From: Armatimonadota bacterium | GTDB taxonomy: Bacteria > Armatimonadota > Armatimonadia > Armatimonadales > Armatimonadaceae | Assembly: GCA_014379275.1 (NCBI GenBank) | Contig: JACMMA010000682.1 | Coordinates: 1-5,206, forward strand | DNA length: 5,206 nt | Direction: 5' to 3' | In this document: piece by piece, positions 1-5,083 of the stretch | Numbering within the stretch: position 1 is the first letter of the stretch | How the letters are laid out: each line of letters begins with the position of its first letter | Translations under genes and position numbers: made by a program | The notes under the pieces: generated by a model | Database searches by the model: none | Seen by the model: only the letters and a program-made list of their open reading frames with translations | Told to the model about the DNA's origin: nothing

Positions 1-236
1 GGTCCAAAGTAGTCTGCGCGCGGGTAAGTCTCGTCGTAGTCAATGGTGTACTGAACCATGGCCAGCCCGAGTTGCTTAATGTTAGAAAGGCAGGAGGTTT
101 GTCGGGCTTTATCTCTCGCTTGAGCGAAGACGGGGAAGAGAATCGCGGCGAGGATGGCGATTATCGCTATTACAACCAGGAGTTCAATCAGCGTGAAGCC
201 GTTGCGGACCGCGAGGCGGTTTTTTTGAATAGACAC
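1..236 (-). CDS. Prepilin-type N-terminal cleavage/methylation domain protein, 3' part outside the window
   Basis: Reading leftwards from a GTG at 236, an open frame of 78 codons runs off the window edge. The protein starts with a short basic leader, then G13/F14-TLIE with Glu at +5 of the mature protein. This is the classic prepilin peptidase cleavage and methylation site, followed by a hydrophobic helix of about 20 residues (VVIAIIAILAAILF). The phrase after it (FPVFAQARDKARQTSCLSN) is nearly the same as in the intact gene at 590-1687, with the same 13-residue leader, so the two are tandem paralogues. Family knowledge suggests a C-terminal H-X9-DG domain (DUF1559 type) beyond the edge, which cannot be seen here. 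The product would be a membrane-anchored pseudopilin-like protein, probably exposed on the surface or periplasmic side. The GTG start is supported by the identical start context (GTGTCTATTC) in the paralogue; no strong Shine-Dalgarno sequence precedes it. Confidence 0.9.
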   Translation of the reverse strand, partial: MSIQKNRLAVRNGFTLIELLVVIAIIAILAAILFPVFAQARDKARQTSCLSNIKQLGLAMVQYTIDYDETYPRADYFG

Positions 237-433
237 GTTTAGGTTCTTTCGTTTCGGTTCCGGTCGCCTCTCAAACTTCCGTATCGGCTACCGGTATCGG
301 GAACGTTCCGATGGTCTCAGGGTTATCCCGGTTGCACCTTGCGTACAGGGCGCAACTTCCATCGAAAGACGGGCACGTTCTAGATTATTTAAAGGGACAA
401 CATTCGCCTTCTATAGGCAGGGCGAATGGAAAC
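237..433 (-). ncRNA. Predicted structured 5' leader of the partial prepilin gene
   Basis: This untranslated stretch lies between the inferred transcription start (about 433) and the GTG at 236. In transcript order it holds a small hairpin with arms 368-372 and 359-363, a hairpin with arms 349-356 and 331-338 (one G-U pair), the palindrome GGAACGTTCC at 300-309, and a stem-loop at 260-294. That last element has a 9-position stem (CCGGU, a 1x1 mismatch, GCC) closing a 17-nt loop, GAUACGGAAGUUUGAGA. The palindrome, the 5-nt spacer and the stem-loop recur in the leader of the paralogue, with base changes that keep the pairing. It does not match any riboswitch class I know. The transcript boundary and function are inferred. 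Confidence 0.4.
401..428. repeat. Inverted repeat between -10 and leader of the partial prepilin gene
   Basis: CATTCGCC at 401-408 and GGCGAATG at 421-428 form a perfect 8-bp inverted repeat with a 12-nt centre. It lies just downstream of the inferred -10 site on the minus strand and would be near the 5' end of the transcript. It has no counterpart in the paralogous upstream region. It may be an operator or an RNA hairpin; nothing further can be said. Confidence 0.35.
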
Positions 434-439
434 AACGAC

Positions 440-493
440 AGGATACCATGAGGCTTCACGCGAATTGTTAAGAGAACATGAAATTTTCGTTAA
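440..493 (-). promoter_or_regulatory. Pho-box-like 11-bp repeat array and -10 site of the partial prepilin gene
   Basis: Read on the minus strand, three 6-bp half-sites start exactly 11 bp apart: TTAACG (493-488), TTCATG (482-477) and TTAACA (471-466). Direct repeats with an 11-bp period are the hallmark of PhoB/PhoP-family binding sites; cyanobacterial Pho boxes use the similar CTTAACCT unit. Twenty bases after the last half-site lies TATCCT (445-440), a fair -10 hexamer, and no good -35 is present, as expected for an activator-dependent promoter. The same arrangement is found before the paralogue. The regulator itself is not in the window, so the phosphate link is inferred from site architecture. 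Confidence 0.45.
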
Positions 494-543
494 GCCCGTA
501 ACTAAATGCGCACGGGTGCGTTAACAAAAGTTGCCGTCGCTCT

Positions 544-580
544 CCCGTCTCCGGACACACTCGAAGTGCCCGGAGACGGG
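544..580 (-). terminator. Hairpin after the intact prepilin gene
   Basis: Arms 570-580 and 544-554 are perfectly complementary over 11 bp (CCCGTCTCCGG and its complement). A shorter inner pairing (CAC/GTG around TCGAA) lies inside the loop. It begins 9 bases past the TAG stop (592-590) of the upstream gene, which is where a terminator or mRNA-stabilising hairpin is expected. On the minus strand the stem is followed by AGAGCGACGG, and the nearest T-run (TTTT) is well beyond it, so this is not a textbook intrinsic terminator. It could instead slow 3' decay or act with Rho. Confidence 0.5.
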
Positions 581-589
581 GGAAGGAGA

Positions 590-1687
590 CTACTCCGTCG
601 GCACTTCGCCGGGCTGGTTGTAGACGTTGCCGTCCAGGTATTTCGCGCCCGCGCCGAACGGGTACCATTTGTTCGTCTTGCCGCTGGCACTGATCTTCTT
701 GTAGCCCGCGTAGAAATCCACGCCGCTCGGGTGTCCATTTCCCGCCGCGACGGGTTGCGTCAAGCCGAGACGTTCGTCGTACTTCGTATACGTCTGCGGG
801 GTAATATGCCACTTGACGTGCCCGTCGCAGAATAGAAAATTAGAGCCGCCTCCATGGTAGTCCTGCGGAGCCATGTATGGCGCCTTTGTTTTCGAGTAGG
901 TCGGCGGTGACCCCGCGTCTCCCGCCTTCACGATATTCGCACCGGGTGTCTTGCTTCCGCAACAGGTGTTGCTGAACGGCGTCCCGTAGCGGTTCACGAC
1001 CGCGTCAAAGCCGCCGTCCACCGGGTCGTCGGGGAAGGCTTCCTGGGTCGCTTCGTAGAGGAGAATCAGATCCGCCGGAGTCGCGGTGCGGTCCGGGTCG
1101 AACGGGTCATAGGCTCCGCGCGGGAAAGCCGCCGTCGGGTGGGAGCCGTCGTTCGATTTCGTGCCCGTCGCGCCGAGGGGACCCACCCAGCGGTTTTGCA
1201 GGTACTGGTTCATGGCGTAGTTCGCGCCGGGTGCCTGCGCCCCGAAAACGGGCAACGTCAGGTTGTCCCGCGATTGCGCATTCGGGCAGGCGAAGACGTT
1301 GCTCGCCCCGCCATTCCCGCGCTGCTTGATGTACGGGAATACCCCGCCGATGTCGCGAAACTGAAACGTCCCGTCCGGATTTGCCACCGAGTAGCCGTAG
1401 ATCCAGGTCGCCGGGTAGATGGTCGGCGCTCCCGTGGTCGGGAACCGGTAGCTCGAATCGGTGATCGGCGACGGAAACCCGCCGTCATAATCCTGCGCGT
1501 ATTGCAGAAATGCGAGCCCGATCTGCTTCTGGTTAGAAAGGCAAGCGGTCTGCCGTGCTTTCTCACGAGCCTGAGCGAAGACGGGAAATAATATCGCGGC
1601 GAGGATCGCGATTATAGCGATAACGACGAGCAGCTCGATTAGCGTGAAGCCGCTTCGGGCGGCGCGAGCGTTAGTTCGAATAGACAC
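590..1687 (-). CDS. Prepilin-type, DUF1559/H-X9-DG family protein (pseudopilin-like)
   Basis: A 365-residue protein with a GTG start at 1687. AGGAAG at 1701-1696 lies 8 bases upstream as a ribosome-binding site, which supports this start. Residues 1-13 are a short basic leader; cleavage by prepilin peptidase is expected between G13 and F14, with the conserved Glu at +5 (E18) and a hydrophobic helix to about residue 34. The region FPVFAQAREKARQTACLSNQKQIGLAFLQYAQDYD is a family hallmark. Near the C-terminus H278 and D288-G289 form the H-X9-DG motif of DUF1559-type proteins, followed by HVKW. Cysteines at 134, 242, 243 and 287 could form disulphides outside the cytoplasm. The protein would sit in the inner membrane and take part in a pseudopilus or serve as a surface-exposed subunit; its precise role is unknown. 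The tandem paralogue at 1-236 and a Pho-box-like array upstream suggest a regulated family. The function is a family-level assignment only. Confidence 0.93.
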   Translation of the reverse strand: MSIRTNARAARSGFTLIELLVVIAIIAILAAILFPVFAQAREKARQTACLSNQKQIGLAFLQYAQDYDGGFPSPITDSSYRFPTTGAPTIYPATWIYGYSVANPDGTFQFRDIGGVFPYIKQRGNGGASNVFACPNAQSRDNLTLPVFGAQAPGANYAMNQYLQNRWVGPLGATGTKSNDGSHPTAAFPRGAYDPFDPDRTATPADLILLYEATQEAFPDDPVDGGFDAVVNRYGTPFSNTCCGSKTPGANIVKAGDAGSPPTYSKTKAPYMAPQDYHGGGSNFLFCDGHVKWHITPQTYTKYDERLGLTQPVAAGNGHPSGVDFYAGYKKISASGKTNKWYPFGAGAKYLDGNVYNQPGEVPTE

Positions 1688-1898
1688 GTTTTCAGCTTCC
1701 TATGTTTCTAAAATACCGGCAGCCTCTCAGACTTCCGTTTCGGCGACCGGGGTCAGGAACGTTCCGATGGGAAAAACTTGTCCTATGAAGTAAAGTTCGC
1801 GCAACGAGGACATATCCCGTCGGAGACGGGCACGTTCTAAGATAAGACAACGTTGACGTTTATACCGACCCATGGAGCATAGACAGCACCGATCAACG
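1688..1898 (-). ncRNA. Predicted structured 5' leader of the intact prepilin gene
   Basis: In transcript order this leader has a hairpin CCCGUC-UCC-GACGGG (1830-1816), a stem AGGAC/GTCCT region (arms 1807-1811 and 1780-1784), the palindrome GGAACGTTCC (1765-1756), a 5-nt spacer, and the stem-loop 1750-1716 (CCGGU, 1x1 mismatch, GCC, loop GAAACGGAAGUCUGAGA). The ribosome-binding site follows. Compared with the other leader, the first hairpin changes a G-U pair to G-C, and the last stem changes a U-A pair to U-G and the mismatch from A/G to C/U, while the loop stays nearly fixed. This pattern points to selection on RNA shape. The transcription start at about 1898 is inferred from the -10 site. 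Confidence 0.4.
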
Positions 1899-1904
1899 TA
1901 CCAA

Positions 1905-1958
1905 AGAATACCCCTGCGATGTTATCTTAATGTTAAGGATTTGTTAAGAGAACATGAA
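1905..1958 (-). promoter_or_regulatory. Pho-box-like 11-bp repeat array and -10 site of the intact prepilin gene
   Basis: Four half-sites on the minus strand start exactly 11 bp apart: TTCATG (1958-1953), TTAACA (1947-1942), TTAACA (1936-1931) and ATAACA (1925-1920). A -10 candidate TATTCT (1910-1905), in the context GGGGTATTCT, follows 9 bases after the last one. In E. coli a PhoB box replaces the -35 and ends about 10 bases before the -10, which fits well. The units CTTAACA repeated with 4-nt gaps are close to the cyanobacterial Pho-box unit. Alternative -10 candidates nearer the gene (TATCTT before TAGAACGTG at 1839-1831) cannot be excluded. Confidence 0.5.
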
Positions 1959-2037
1959 ATCTTCGGGAGACCCGTAACTATTTTCGCGGCGGACCGTTAA
2001 ATACGGATCCGCATCTGCCTCAGACACCGGAGCGCGA

Positions 2038-2043
2038 TATAAT
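2038..2043 (+). promoter_or_regulatory. -10 element of the vWA-phosphatase-kinase operon
   Basis: A perfect TATAAT lies 38 bases before the vWA start codon. No convincing -35 is present at 16-18 bp (the bases around 2014-2020 read TCTGCCT), so strength or activator need is unknown. Transcription from about 2050 would give a leader of roughly 30 nt that contains AAGGAG at 2064-2069, a good Shine-Dalgarno sequence 12 bases before ATG 2082. The promoter lies just outside the duplicated prepilin upstream block. Confidence 0.5.
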
Positions 2044-2081
2044 CTCCGTTACACCGCCCGCCCAAGGAGCCAGCCGTTTCG

Positions 2082-2975
2082 ATGTCCACCTACAACTCGA
2101 CCGCCGTTTATGCTTCGTCCGATATCACACGTAATAACCCGTCGTGCTTTCTTTTTCTGGTGGATCAGTCGTCGTCGATGGCGGAACCGTTCGGCGAGGA
2201 CCGCGTCAACGGACAGACCAAGGCGGAAGGAGTCGCGCTCGCGCTCAATAACCTGCTCCGCAACCTCATCATTACCTGCTCCAAGTCGGATGGTATCCGC
2301 AACTACTTCGACATCTGTGTGATCGGCTACGGGCAAACGGTGCAACCGGCCTGGGGCGGTGCACTCACCGGGCAGGAGCTGGTCCCGATACGCGATGTCG
2401 CGAACAACTACGCGGGCATGATTGAGAAGGTAGACATGGTGGACGACGGCTTCGGGTTCGGGCAACTGATCCCGAAAAAAACGAAAATGCCCATCTGGGT
2501 CCAGCCGACCGCGAAAGGCTCGACCCTGATGTGTACCGCGCTCCGCTACAGCTATCAGATCCTCGCCGAGTGGCTTTTGCGCTCCGCGACCGCGTTTCCT
2601 CCGGTGGTCGTGCATATCACCGACGGCGAAGCCACCGACGGCGATCCGGCACCGTACCTGGCGGCTCTCGCGGGCCTGGGTAATCACAACGGGCGCCTGA
2701 CGCTGTTCAACGTCCACCTTTCCAGCCGCCGACAAGCCGAACCGCTCCGGTTCCCCGATTCCGCCGACGCCCTGCCAAAAATAGGCGGGCGCACCGATCC
2801 GTATGCGAAACTTCTCTGGGAAAACTCGACCTACCTGACGCCATACATGCGAAGCGTCGCGTGGGAAAACGGCTTGATGCTCACCGACCGATCCCGCGCG
2901 TTCGTGCTGAACGCCGACCCGTCGCTCCTCGTCCTCGCCCTGGAAATCGGGACGCGACCCGGGGCGATGTGGTGA
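2082..2975 (+). CDS. vWA domain protein of a TerY-P-like phosphorylation triad
   Basis: A 297-residue protein without signal peptide or membrane segment, so probably cytoplasmic. It is built almost wholly from a von Willebrand factor A domain. The metal-ion-dependent adhesion site is complete: D28-x-S30-x-S32 (VDQSSSM), T148 in KGSTLMCTAL, and D181-G182 in HITDGEATDGD. It should therefore bind Mg2+ or a similar ion and a partner protein. The C-terminal LNAD...LEIGTR stretch matches vWA proteins that are encoded beside PP2C phosphatases and HGDLQHGN kinases. ATG 2082 is preceded by AAGGAG and by a TATAAT, and the domain begins about 20 residues later. It is the first gene of the operon, and its TGA overlaps an ATG (TGATG) of a small bridging frame. 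In the TerY-P model the vWA protein is scaffold or target of the kinase/phosphatase pair. The domain is certain; the triad role is inferred from gene order. Confidence 0.92.
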   Translation: MSTYNSTAVYASSDITRNNPSCFLFLVDQSSSMAEPFGEDRVNGQTKAEGVALALNNLLRNLIITCSKSDGIRNYFDICVIGYGQTVQPAWGGALTGQELVPIRDVANNYAGMIEKVDMVDDGFGFGQLIPKKTKMPIWVQPTAKGSTLMCTALRYSYQILAEWLLRSATAFPPVVVHITDGEATDGDPAPYLAALAGLGNHNGRLTLFNVHLSSRRQAEPLRFPDSADALPKIGGRTDPYAKLLWENSTYLTPYMRSVAWENGLMLTDRSRAFVLNADPSLLVLALEIGTRPGAMW

Positions 2976-3124
2976 TGCGGACCACGGTGCTTGGTAGCCC
3001 CCCCGCCCCCAATTCCGGGGGAGCCGGAAGGGAGAGGCGGAAGCGCCACGCCCGACCGTCGCGCGAATCGCCCCTGTATCCCTTCCGGCTCCCCCGGAAT
3101 TGGGGGCGGGGGGGCTACCGATGA
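2975..3124 (+). other. Small bridging reading frame (49 codons) across the palindromic element
   Basis: An ATG at 2975-2977 overlaps the vWA stop by one base (TGATG). The frame passes through the entire inverted-repeat element and ends with TGA at 3122-3124, overlapping the phosphatase start in ATGA. The peptide (MRTTVLGSPPAPNSGGAGRE and onward) is Pro/Gly/Arg-rich and looks like an accidental translation of the repeat, not a folded protein. Its likely value, if any, is to carry ribosomes by re-initiation from the vWA gene to the phosphatase gene, whose ribosome-binding site is buried in the hairpin. Coding status is doubtful. Confidence 0.3.
2993..3119. mobile_element. 127-bp palindromic MITE/REP-like element
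   Basis: Arms 2993-3033 and 3079-3119 are perfectly complementary over 41 bp. They begin GGTAGCCCCCCCGCCCCC and contain nested near-palindromes (CCCCCAATTCCGGGGG at 3006-3021). The 45-bp centre contains a small hairpin (3036-3047). No target-site duplication or transposase is visible, so it is either a non-autonomous miniature element or an intergenic repetitive palindrome. It sits 17 bases after the vWA stop and ends one base before the phosphatase ATG. There is no T-run after it, so it is not a standard terminator. In RNA it would form a very stable hairpin that could cause RNase III cleavage, partial polymerase stalling or masking of the phosphatase start. Confidence 0.7.
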
Positions 3125-3894
3125 CATTCGCCGTCCAGGCATGGTGGACACCCAAGGCAGGCTACGGTGTCAGCGAGTACGAGGATGCATACAGTGTCGC
3201 CGAAATGAGAGACGACGCCCCGCTCCGCGTCGCGGTAACAGACGGCGCGACCGGGGCGACGTTCTCCGCGCTCTGGGCAAGCCTGCTCGCTGCGGATTAC
3301 GCGAGCGGGCTACTGACTGCGGAGACGTTGCCGACCCGCGTTCCTTTTCTGGCACGGGACTGGGCGGAGCGGGTGCAGTCGAATCCGCTGCCGTGGTACG
3401 CACAGGCGAAAGTGACGGGCGAAGGCTCCCACGCCGCCCTGCTCGGCGTCACGGTCTCGCCGACCACCGGGGACTACCAGGCTCTCGTCATCGGCGACTG
3501 CGCCCTGTTCCATCTGCGCCCGGCCGGAGCCGGTGCCGACGCGTACCGTGTTTTGCTTTCGTTCCCGTTCACGCGGTGGAGCGATTTCAGCGGGACGCCG
3601 GTGCTTATCGGCACCCGACCGACGACGCAGGCGAACATAGCGTCGCATACCGTCGTCCGAACAGGAACCGTTCAGGCAGGCGATGTGCTGTATCTGATGT
3701 CGGACGCGCTGGGAGCCTGGTTTCTGCGCGAGACGGCGGAGGGACGTTCCCCGTGGCTCTGGCTGGCACCTCTCGACCTACCGAACGGAGACAGGACGCT
3801 GACCGCGATGGTTCGAGAGTTACGCGACAATAAACGCCTCAAAAACGACGACGTGACCGTAGTCAGAATCCAGGTTTTCGCGGACAAGGGTTAG
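3121..3894 (+). CDS. PP2C-family serine/threonine phosphatase of the triad
   Basis: A 257-residue cytoplasmic protein of single-domain PP2C (PPM) type. The metal-binding aspartates are in place: D22 in YEDAYSV, D41 in VTDGATG, D195 in YLMSDALG and D244 in KNDDVTVV. GSHAALLGV (residues 102-110) and VIGDCALF (123-130) are the usual middle strands. Two motif glycines differ from the consensus: SDG is SDA and DGxGG is DGATG, the latter being usual for this subfamily. It should remove phosphate from Ser/Thr of the vWA partner or of the neighbouring kinase's substrate, using two Mg2+/Mn2+ ions. ATG 3121 was chosen because the domain begins at once; the in-frame TTG at 3100 lies inside the repeat arm. 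The only Shine-Dalgarno-like sequence is the G-run 3108-3114, which is part of the hairpin. Gene order between vWA and kinase supports the triad. Confidence 0.9.
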   Translation: MTFAVQAWWTPKAGYGVSEYEDAYSVAEMRDDAPLRVAVTDGATGATFSALWASLLAADYASGLLTAETLPTRVPFLARDWAERVQSNPLPWYAQAKVTGEGSHAALLGVTVSPTTGDYQALVIGDCALFHLRPAGAGADAYRVLLSFPFTRWSDFSGTPVLIGTRPTTQANIASHTVVRTGTVQAGDVLYLMSDALGAWFLRETAEGRSPWLWLAPLDLPNGDRTLTAMVRELRDNKRLKNDDVTVVRIQVFADKG

Positions 3895-3947
3895 GTGCGT
3901 GGGTGCGGATGCCAACCCCGCAATACGGAACGGGTGTTGGCAAAAAG

Positions 3948-3956
3948 AAGGTAGGA
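3948..3956 (+). promoter_or_regulatory. Ribosome-binding site deciding the kinase start
   Basis: AAGGTAGGA ends 9 bases before ATG 3966. The frame is open further upstream (GTG 3903, ATG 3909), but codons 3909-3965 have clearly weaker G/C preference at third positions than the rest of the gene, and those starts lack a comparable site. Confidence 0.5.
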
Positions 3957-3965
3957 TCAGAAGCG

Positions 3966-5015
3966 ATGCCGGAAGAAAAAATGCTGGAACCCGCTCCCCG
4001 CTTGACGCAAGCGGAGGCGGCCGTCGCCGTGCCACCCAAAGCACCCCTTCAAGCAACCAATTCGAAATCCACCCCCTATATCCCCCGCTGGCCGTCGCAG
4101 GTGGAGTATCAGGACGCCCTGCAAAACCCGGCACTATGCTTCGCCGATACTCTGCTGCGAACCTGTGTTCCGCTCGACCTGTCGCCGTTCGGACTGCCGT
4201 CGCCTATTTCCGGGCAGTTCGCGAACGTATACCGGATGCAGTCGCCGGACGGCAGGTGCTGGGGAGTCAAGCTGTTTCTGCGGCACCTCTCCAGCCGCAC
4301 AGTCCAGTATCACGCCTTGCAAACGCACTTACTGCGTTTGTCGCCGGCGCCGTCCTGGCTGGTCCCGTTCGCGTACCATGAGAAAGGCATCCGCATCAAC
4401 GGGGCGTGGTTTCCCGTTTTACAGATGCCGTGGCTACGGGATGCCACCCCGCTCAACACCTACCTCGGCGAGATTATCAATGATCCCCTTGCGGTAAGGC
4501 GGCTACGCGACACATGGCGCAAACTCAATATGGAGATGGAGCGCGAACAGTTCGCGCATGGCGATCTGCAACACGGCAACGTGTGTGTCCGGCACGGGCG
4601 TGACGGCAAGGCGCCGGTCCTGCACCTGCTGGACTACGACGGCGCGTGGGTTCCGGCACTTTCCGGGCGTGTCGCGACGGAGGCGGGCCATCCGGCATAC
4701 CAGCACCCCGGACGTGAGCCGGGCGATTTCGGTCCGCGTTTGGACCGCTTCGCCGCCGTCGCCGTGTACACGACGCTTCTGATTCTCGCGCACGCCCCCG
4801 AGCTTTGGTATCGCTTCGACAACGGCGACAACATGCTCTGGCGGCGGGAAGATTTCGTGCAAACCCAGGCGCAAGGACGCGCCCTGTTCGAACTGTCGCG
4901 GCACCCGAACGCGTATGTTCGTCGCGCCGCCGAATCGTTCCGCACGATCTGCGAAGCCCCCGCGACTCTCGTACCCGACCTGGAGCGCTACGCGATGATG
5001 GCGGAGATGATCTAG
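3966..5015 (+). CDS. Ser/Thr protein kinase-like protein of the triad
   Basis: A 349-residue protein (370 if begun at GTG 3903). After a Pro/Ala-rich, probably flexible N-terminus comes WPSQVEYQDALQNPALCFAD, a conserved entry to this kinase group, then a reduced glycine loop SGQFANVY (residues 82-89), the ATP-binding Lys102 in GVKLF, the catalytic loop HGDLQHGN (198-205; Asp200 and Asn205) and DYDG (223-226) in place of DFG. GHPAYQHPGR (241-250) and LDRF (Asp260) follow in the C-lobe. All key catalytic residues are present, so activity is likely. HGD instead of HRD indicates a non-RD type that does not depend on activation-loop phosphorylation. Kinases of TerY-P triads often have a C-terminal helix-hairpin-helix or other extension; here the chain ends soon after the C-lobe. 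No membrane segment is visible. It begins 71 bases after the phosphatase stop in the same operon. The kinase fold is clear; the substrate is unknown. Confidence 0.9.
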   Translation: MPEEKMLEPAPRLTQAEAAVAVPPKAPLQATNSKSTPYIPRWPSQVEYQDALQNPALCFADTLLRTCVPLDLSPFGLPSPISGQFANVYRMQSPDGRCWGVKLFLRHLSSRTVQYHALQTHLLRLSPAPSWLVPFAYHEKGIRINGAWFPVLQMPWLRDATPLNTYLGEIINDPLAVRRLRDTWRKLNMEMEREQFAHGDLQHGNVCVRHGRDGKAPVLHLLDYDGAWVPALSGRVATEAGHPAYQHPGREPGDFGPRLDRFAAVAVYTTLLILAHAPELWYRFDNGDNMLWRREDFVQTQAQGRALFELSRHPNAYVRRAAESFRTICEAPATLVPDLERYAMMAEMI

Positions 5016-5083
5016 CGCGGCGCCCCGTGTGTTGAGAGAATCGCGGTTTTGTTATTTTTGTAGGGTTTCTTTTGTCCTCCCGG

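Larger units (their letters stand above)
237..524. repeat. Duplicated upstream region, copy A (pairs with 1688-2000)
   Basis: This whole intergenic stretch is a diverged copy of 1688-2000. Matching blocks in the same order are the GTG context, the stem-loop at 260-294, GGAACGTTCCGATGG at 300-314, GACGGGCACGTTCTA at 368-382, TTGTTAAGAGAACATGAAAT around 465-484, CCCGTAACTA at 495-504 and CGTTAA at 519-524. Spacing between the last blocks is identical in both copies (13 nt, then 24 nt from block start to block start). Unmatched segments lie between the blocks. This shows that the promoter, leader and gene were duplicated as one unit. Confidence 0.8.
1688..2000. repeat. Duplicated upstream region, copy B (pairs with 237-524)
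   Basis: The partner of 237-524, with the same blocks in the same order: stem-loop 1716-1750, GGAACGTTCCGATGG (1756-1770), GACGGGCACGTTCTA (1825-1839), the block around 1941-1960, CCCGTAACTA (1971-1980) and CGTTAA (1995-2000). It is 313 bases long against 288 in copy A. Part of the difference is one additional 11-bp regulatory half-site unit. Similarity stops at about 2000, just before the promoter of the divergent vWA gene, so the duplication boundary lies there. Confidence 0.8.

Noticed and set aside
1139..1591. 150-codon plus-strand frame opposite the prepilin gene
   Set aside because: Antisense shadow of a gene with clear prepilin and H-X9-DG motifs.
1716..1750. CUGAGA in the leader loop as a sign of a TPP riboswitch
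   Set aside because: Other conserved TPP-riboswitch parts are absent, the other copy reads UUGAGA, and the gene is not related to thiamine.
440..2000. 11-bp spaced repeats as a CRISPR-like or microsatellite array
   Set aside because: Only 6-bp cores are repeated, spacing equals one DNA turn, and they sit just before -10 sites in both upstream regions, which fits a regulator-binding array.
2993..3119. Palindromic element as an intrinsic terminator between vWA and phosphatase
   Set aside because: No T-run follows either arm, and the phosphatase start codon follows at once; the three genes fit a single transcription unit.
3100..3120. Upstream in-frame TTG start for the phosphatase
   Set aside because: It lies inside the right arm of the inverted repeat and would add seven low-complexity residues; ATG 3121 begins the domain.
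2049..3155. Long open frame of 368 codons on the minus strand
   Set aside because: It lies antisense to the vWA gene with its intact MIDAS motifs and runs on through the palindromic element; no recognisable domain, and long antisense frames are common in GC-rich coding DNA.
2991..3833. 280-codon plus-strand frame over the phosphatase gene
   Set aside because: Shadow of the phosphatase in another frame; Arg/Pro-rich with no domain, while the phosphatase frame has all metal-binding motifs.
3903..3965. Upstream starts (GTG 3903, ATG 3909) for the kinase
   Set aside because: Poor third-position GC and no better ribosome-binding site than the one before ATG 3966; kept as a possible alternative.
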